Source: an uncultured Verrucomicrobiota bacterium
GTDB taxonomy: Bacteria; Verrucomicrobiota; Kiritimatiellia; RFP12; UBA3636
Assembly: GCA_946534745.1 (NCBI GenBank)
Contig: CAMNDA010000201.1
Span: 1 to 5,819, forward strand
Length of the DNA: 5,819 bases
Direction of reading: 5' to 3'
Shown: positions 3,930-5,819 of the stretch, piece after piece
Layout: each line of letters starts with the position of its first letter
Numbering within the stretch: the stretch's first letter is position 1
The notes under the pieces: generated by a model
What the model was told of the DNA's origin: nothing
The model's database searches: none
The model's input: only the letters and a program-made list of their open reading frames with translations
Program-made: the position numbers and the translations under genes

Positions 3930-5732
3930 TTACGTGTTGACGGAGGACTTGCGGGCGAGGAGGAAGACGAGCGCGGGGGCGCCGAGGGCGGCGGTGACGA
4001 CGCCGACGGGCGGGGTCGCGGCGAGGGGGAGGGCGCGCGCGGCGGCGTCGCAGAGGGCGAGGAAGAGGCCGCCGCCGACGGCGCAGGCGGGGAGGAGCCG
4101 GCGATGTGCGGCGCCCGCGAGGAGGCGCGCGAGGTGCGGGACGAGGAGGCCCACGAAGCCCACGGGGCCGCACACCGCCACGGCGCAGGCGACGAGGAGC
4201 GCCGAGGCGGCGAGCAGCGAGAGGCGCAGGCGAGCCGGATCGAGGCCGTGGGAGAGCGCGGCGTCGTCGCCCGCGAGGAGCGCGTCGAGCGGGCGCGAGA
4301 GCGAGGCGAGCGCGAGCGAGGCGCACCACGCGGCCGGGAGCGCGAAGCGCCACGGGCCTTCCGGCACGACGATCCCGCCGAGGCTCCAGTGCGCCATCGA
4401 GAAGCTCTCCCACGGCGAGAGCGCGAGCTGGCAGAGCATCGTGCCGGCGCCGAAGAGATACGCGCAGGCGATGCCGCCGAGGAGCAGCCGCGCCGTCCGC
4501 GCGCCGGATCCGCCGCACGCGCGGACGAGCGCGAGCGAGAGGAGCGCGCCGGCGAACGCCGCGCCGCCGATCGGCGCGGCGCCGGCCGAAAGCGCGGTCG
4601 CGAGGCACGCGCCGAGCGTCGCGCCGGACGCCGTCCCGAGCGTGTAGGGCGAGGCGAGCGGGTTGCGGAAGAGCGTCTGGTAGACGCACCCCGCCACGGC
4701 GAGAATCCCGCCGACCGAGAACGCGCACAGCAGCCGCGGCACGCGGTAGCTCCACAGCAGCCCCGGAGGGCATCCGCGCGCCGTGGCGAAGACGAGCATG
4801 GCGACGGCGAGAAGCGAAACGAGGGGAAAACGCAATCGCTTCGCGACGCCATCTCGGGCGAAGACCGGTCCGCATCGCACGCCGCCTTCGGCGGCTATGC
4901 GGAACCGGTCTTCGCCTGCGTTGTCCGGGCGGAGCGACTCTTGCGGAACCGCTTCTCCGCACAGCCGCGAAGCGGCGTCCGGTGCGGGAAGCGGTTCCGC
5001 CAAGGTTGCGCGGCGAAGCCGTTGCGTTCTTTCCCCGAGCGGAGTCATTTCGATTACGCGATGCGGGATCGACCCGATCGGGGCGAGGTCGTGCGTGGCG
5101 AGGACGACGGTGCGGCCGGCGGCGAGCTGGGCGCGGAGAAGGACGGCGAGGGAGGCGCGGGCCTCGGCGTCGAGGCCCTCGAAGGGTTCGTCAAGGAGGA
5201 GGACGTCCGCCTCCTGCGCGAGGGCGGCGGCGAGGAACATGCGGCGCGTCTCGCCGCCGGAGAGGGAGCCGGCGTCGGCGCCGGCGAGAGGCTCTAGGCC
5301 GGTCGCGGCGATTGCGCGGCCCACGGCCTCCTCGTCGCGGCGCGTGAGCGCACCGAAGAAGCCGGCATGCGGGAGGCGTCCCGCGGCGACCGCGGCGCGC
5401 ACGGGAAAGCCGGCGAGCGAGCGGGCGTCGGGCGACTGCGGGAGCCACGCGACGCGGCGCGCGTAGTCCGGGCGGGGAATTTCCGAGACCGGGACGCCGT
5501 CCAGCAGCACGCGTCCGGCGCGCGGCGCGAGCGAGCGGGCGAGGGCGCGCAGGAGTGTCGTCTTGCCGATGCCGTTCGGCCCGACGAGGACGGCGAGCTC
5601 GCCGGGCGCGAACGTCGCGGTGAATCTTTCGATCACCGTCTTGCGCCCGAGACGGACCGAGAGCCCCTCGCAACGAAGCACGTCCGCGGCGGCGGTCGTT
5701 ATCTCGTTTCGTTCGGCGGTGTCACCATTCAT
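3930..5732 (-). CDS. ABC importer fusion: FecE/BtuD-type ATPase joined to FecCD/BtuC-type permease
   Basis: The product is 600 aa. Residues 18-234 are an ABC ATPase: Walker A GPNGIGKT (51-58), Q-loop LPQ (Q99), signature LSGGE (157-161), Walker B VLLLDEP (D181, E182), D-loop GLD and H-loop H214. Residues 302-600 are a FecCD-family permease with about ten membrane segments, including RNPLASPYTLGTASGATLGA, GPVGFVGLLVPHLARLL and PPVGVVTAALGAP. Relatives import ferric siderophores, haem or cobalamin; the substrate cannot be told and no binding protein is in the window. These parts are normally separate proteins. Here the linker (235-302) is encoded almost exactly by the 200-bp repeat element. The ATPase lacks much of its usual C-terminal tail. 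ATG 5732 is preferred over GTG 5795 because a promoter-like sequence lies between them. Internal restart (TTG or ATG near 4800-4835) could give a separate permease. Confidence 0.9.
   Translation of the reverse strand: MNGDTAERNEITTAAADVLRCEGLSVRLGRKTVIERFTATFAPGELAVLVGPNGIGKTTLLRALARSLAPRAGRVLLDGVPVSEIPRPDYARRVAWLPQSPDARSLAGFPVRAAVAAGRLPHAGFFGALTRRDEEAVGRAIAATGLEPLAGADAGSLSGGETRRMFLAAALAQEADVLLLDEPFEGLDAEARASLAVLLRAQLAAGRTVVLATHDLAPIGSIPHRVIEMTPLGERTQRLRRATLAEPLPAPDAASRLCGEAVPQESLRPDNAGEDRFRIAAEGGVRCGPVFARDGVAKRLRFPLVSLLAVAMLVFATARGCPPGLLWSYRVPRLLCAFSVGGILAVAGCVYQTLFRNPLASPYTLGTASGATLGACLATALSAGAAPIGGAAFAGALLSLALVRACGGSGARTARLLLGGIACAYLFGAGTMLCQLALSPWESFSMAHWSLGGIVVPEGPWRFALPAAWCASLALASLSRPLDALLAGDDAALSHGLDPARLRLSLLAASALLVACAVAVCGPVGFVGLLVPHLARLLAGAAHRRLLPACAVGGGLFLALCDAAARALPLAATPPVGVVTAALGAPALVFLLARKSSVNT
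4829..5028. repeat. 200-bp compound palindromic element in the ABC fusion linker
   Basis: The outer stem pairs 4829-4835 with 5022-5028 and, after a 2-nt mismatch, 4838-4844 with 5013-5019. Inside lie two hairpins in inverted orientation: H2 at 4857-4916 and H1 at 4943-5000. Each has a 13-bp perfect basal stem, a 6-bp middle stem (CCGCAT/ATGCGG in H2, CCGCAC/GTGCGG in H1), a 5-nt versus 1-nt bulge (CGCAC or CGGAC against T) and a 5-6-bp apical stem with a 3-nt TTC loop (GAA on the opposite strand). The plus strand has no stop codon and the minus strand has one (4895-4897), so five of six frames are open. Confidence 0.85.
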
Positions 5733-5739
5733 GCGTCGC

Positions 5740-5768
5740 AGTCTATCAAAATCGAATTCGCCCGGCAA
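5740..5768 (-). promoter_or_regulatory. Candidate sigma-70 promoter for the ABC transporter/macro operon
   Basis: On the minus strand TTGCCG (5768-5763) and TAGACT (5745-5740) are separated by 17 nt, and the -10 has an extended TG (TGATAGACT). Only 7 nt lie between the -10 and the ATG at 5732, so the transcript would be leaderless or nearly so. The stretch is clearly more AT-rich than its surroundings. This supports the start at 5732. Confidence 0.45.
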
Positions 5769-5771
5769 CGC

Positions 5772-5790
5772 GCCCGCGCGCAGCGCGGGC
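5772..5790. repeat. 7-bp GC inverted repeat upstream of the ABC operon
   Basis: The arms 5772-5778 and 5784-5790 pair around CGCAG. It lies just upstream of the promoter-like sequence and could end an upstream transcript or bind a regulator, but there is no T-run. The remaining bases 5791-5819 show no recognisable gene, although the ABC reading frame stays open to the edge. Confidence 0.3.
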
Positions 5791-5819
5791 CACACGGCCG
5801 CCGCCGACGTGGCGGGGCC

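Noticed and set aside
3292..5466. Long plus-strand ORFs opposite the macro and ABC genes
   Set aside because: They are antisense shadows of genes with full motif sets, with Arg/Glu/Ala-rich composition only.
5733..5795. Upstream GTG start at 5795 for the ABC gene
   Set aside because: The extra 21 residues cross an AT-rich promoter-like stretch, and the ATPase domain already begins normally after ATG 5732. An upstream gene ending here in the same frame cannot be excluded.

Overview
The window is GC-rich bacterial DNA with five protein genes I am confident in, one weak small ORF, and an unusually dense set of short palindromic repeats. The taxon cannot be fixed from one window. High GC, a REP-associated transposase with an extra C-terminal domain, a sigma-54 activator with an odd N-terminal domain, and repeats embedded in genes would fit a PVC-group bacterium such as Kiritimatiellota or Lentisphaerota. 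That is a guess.

Layout. 1-302 (minus): start of a DEDDh-type 3'-5' exonuclease that runs off the left edge, preceded by a possible 36-codon ORF (299-409, minus). 303-677: regulatory stretch with a perfect 15-bp hairpin, an inverted pair of repeat units and a promoter-like sequence. 678-1835 (plus): REP-associated tyrosine (HUH/Y1) transposase, RAYT. It overlaps by ATGA with 1832-3376 (plus), a sigma-54-dependent AAA+ activator. 3370-3391: a palindrome containing the stop codons of two convergent genes. 3385-3921 (minus): macro-domain protein, 8 nt downstream of 3930-5732 (minus), a single ORF joining a FecE/BtuD-type ABC ATPase to a FecCD/BtuC-type permease. 5733-5819: its promoter-like region and the right edge.

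The main signal is a repeat family of about ten units. Each is a 4-8 bp GC stem with a mostly 6-nt ATGG-type loop, followed at once by a conserved tail, TGCAACACTC. Stem sequences covary. Units lie upstream of the RAYT gene, inside its HUH domain, at its 3' end, in the first codons of the activator and in the activator's AAA+/HTH linker. The element is stop-free in all six frames, so insertions stay translated. This looks like a RAYT/REP system that colonises coding sequence, comparable in outcome to Rickettsia palindromic elements.

A second, unrelated 200-bp element (4829-5028) forms nearly the whole linker of the ABC fusion. It holds two inverted copies of one bulged hairpin, with the same bulges and loop but different paired bases, inside an outer terminal stem. 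It probably joined two adjacent cistrons into one reading frame.

Functionally, the right half is an iron/cobalamin-type uptake operon with a macro-domain enzyme. The left half is a mobile-element-derived operon with a regulator whose targets are not visible here.
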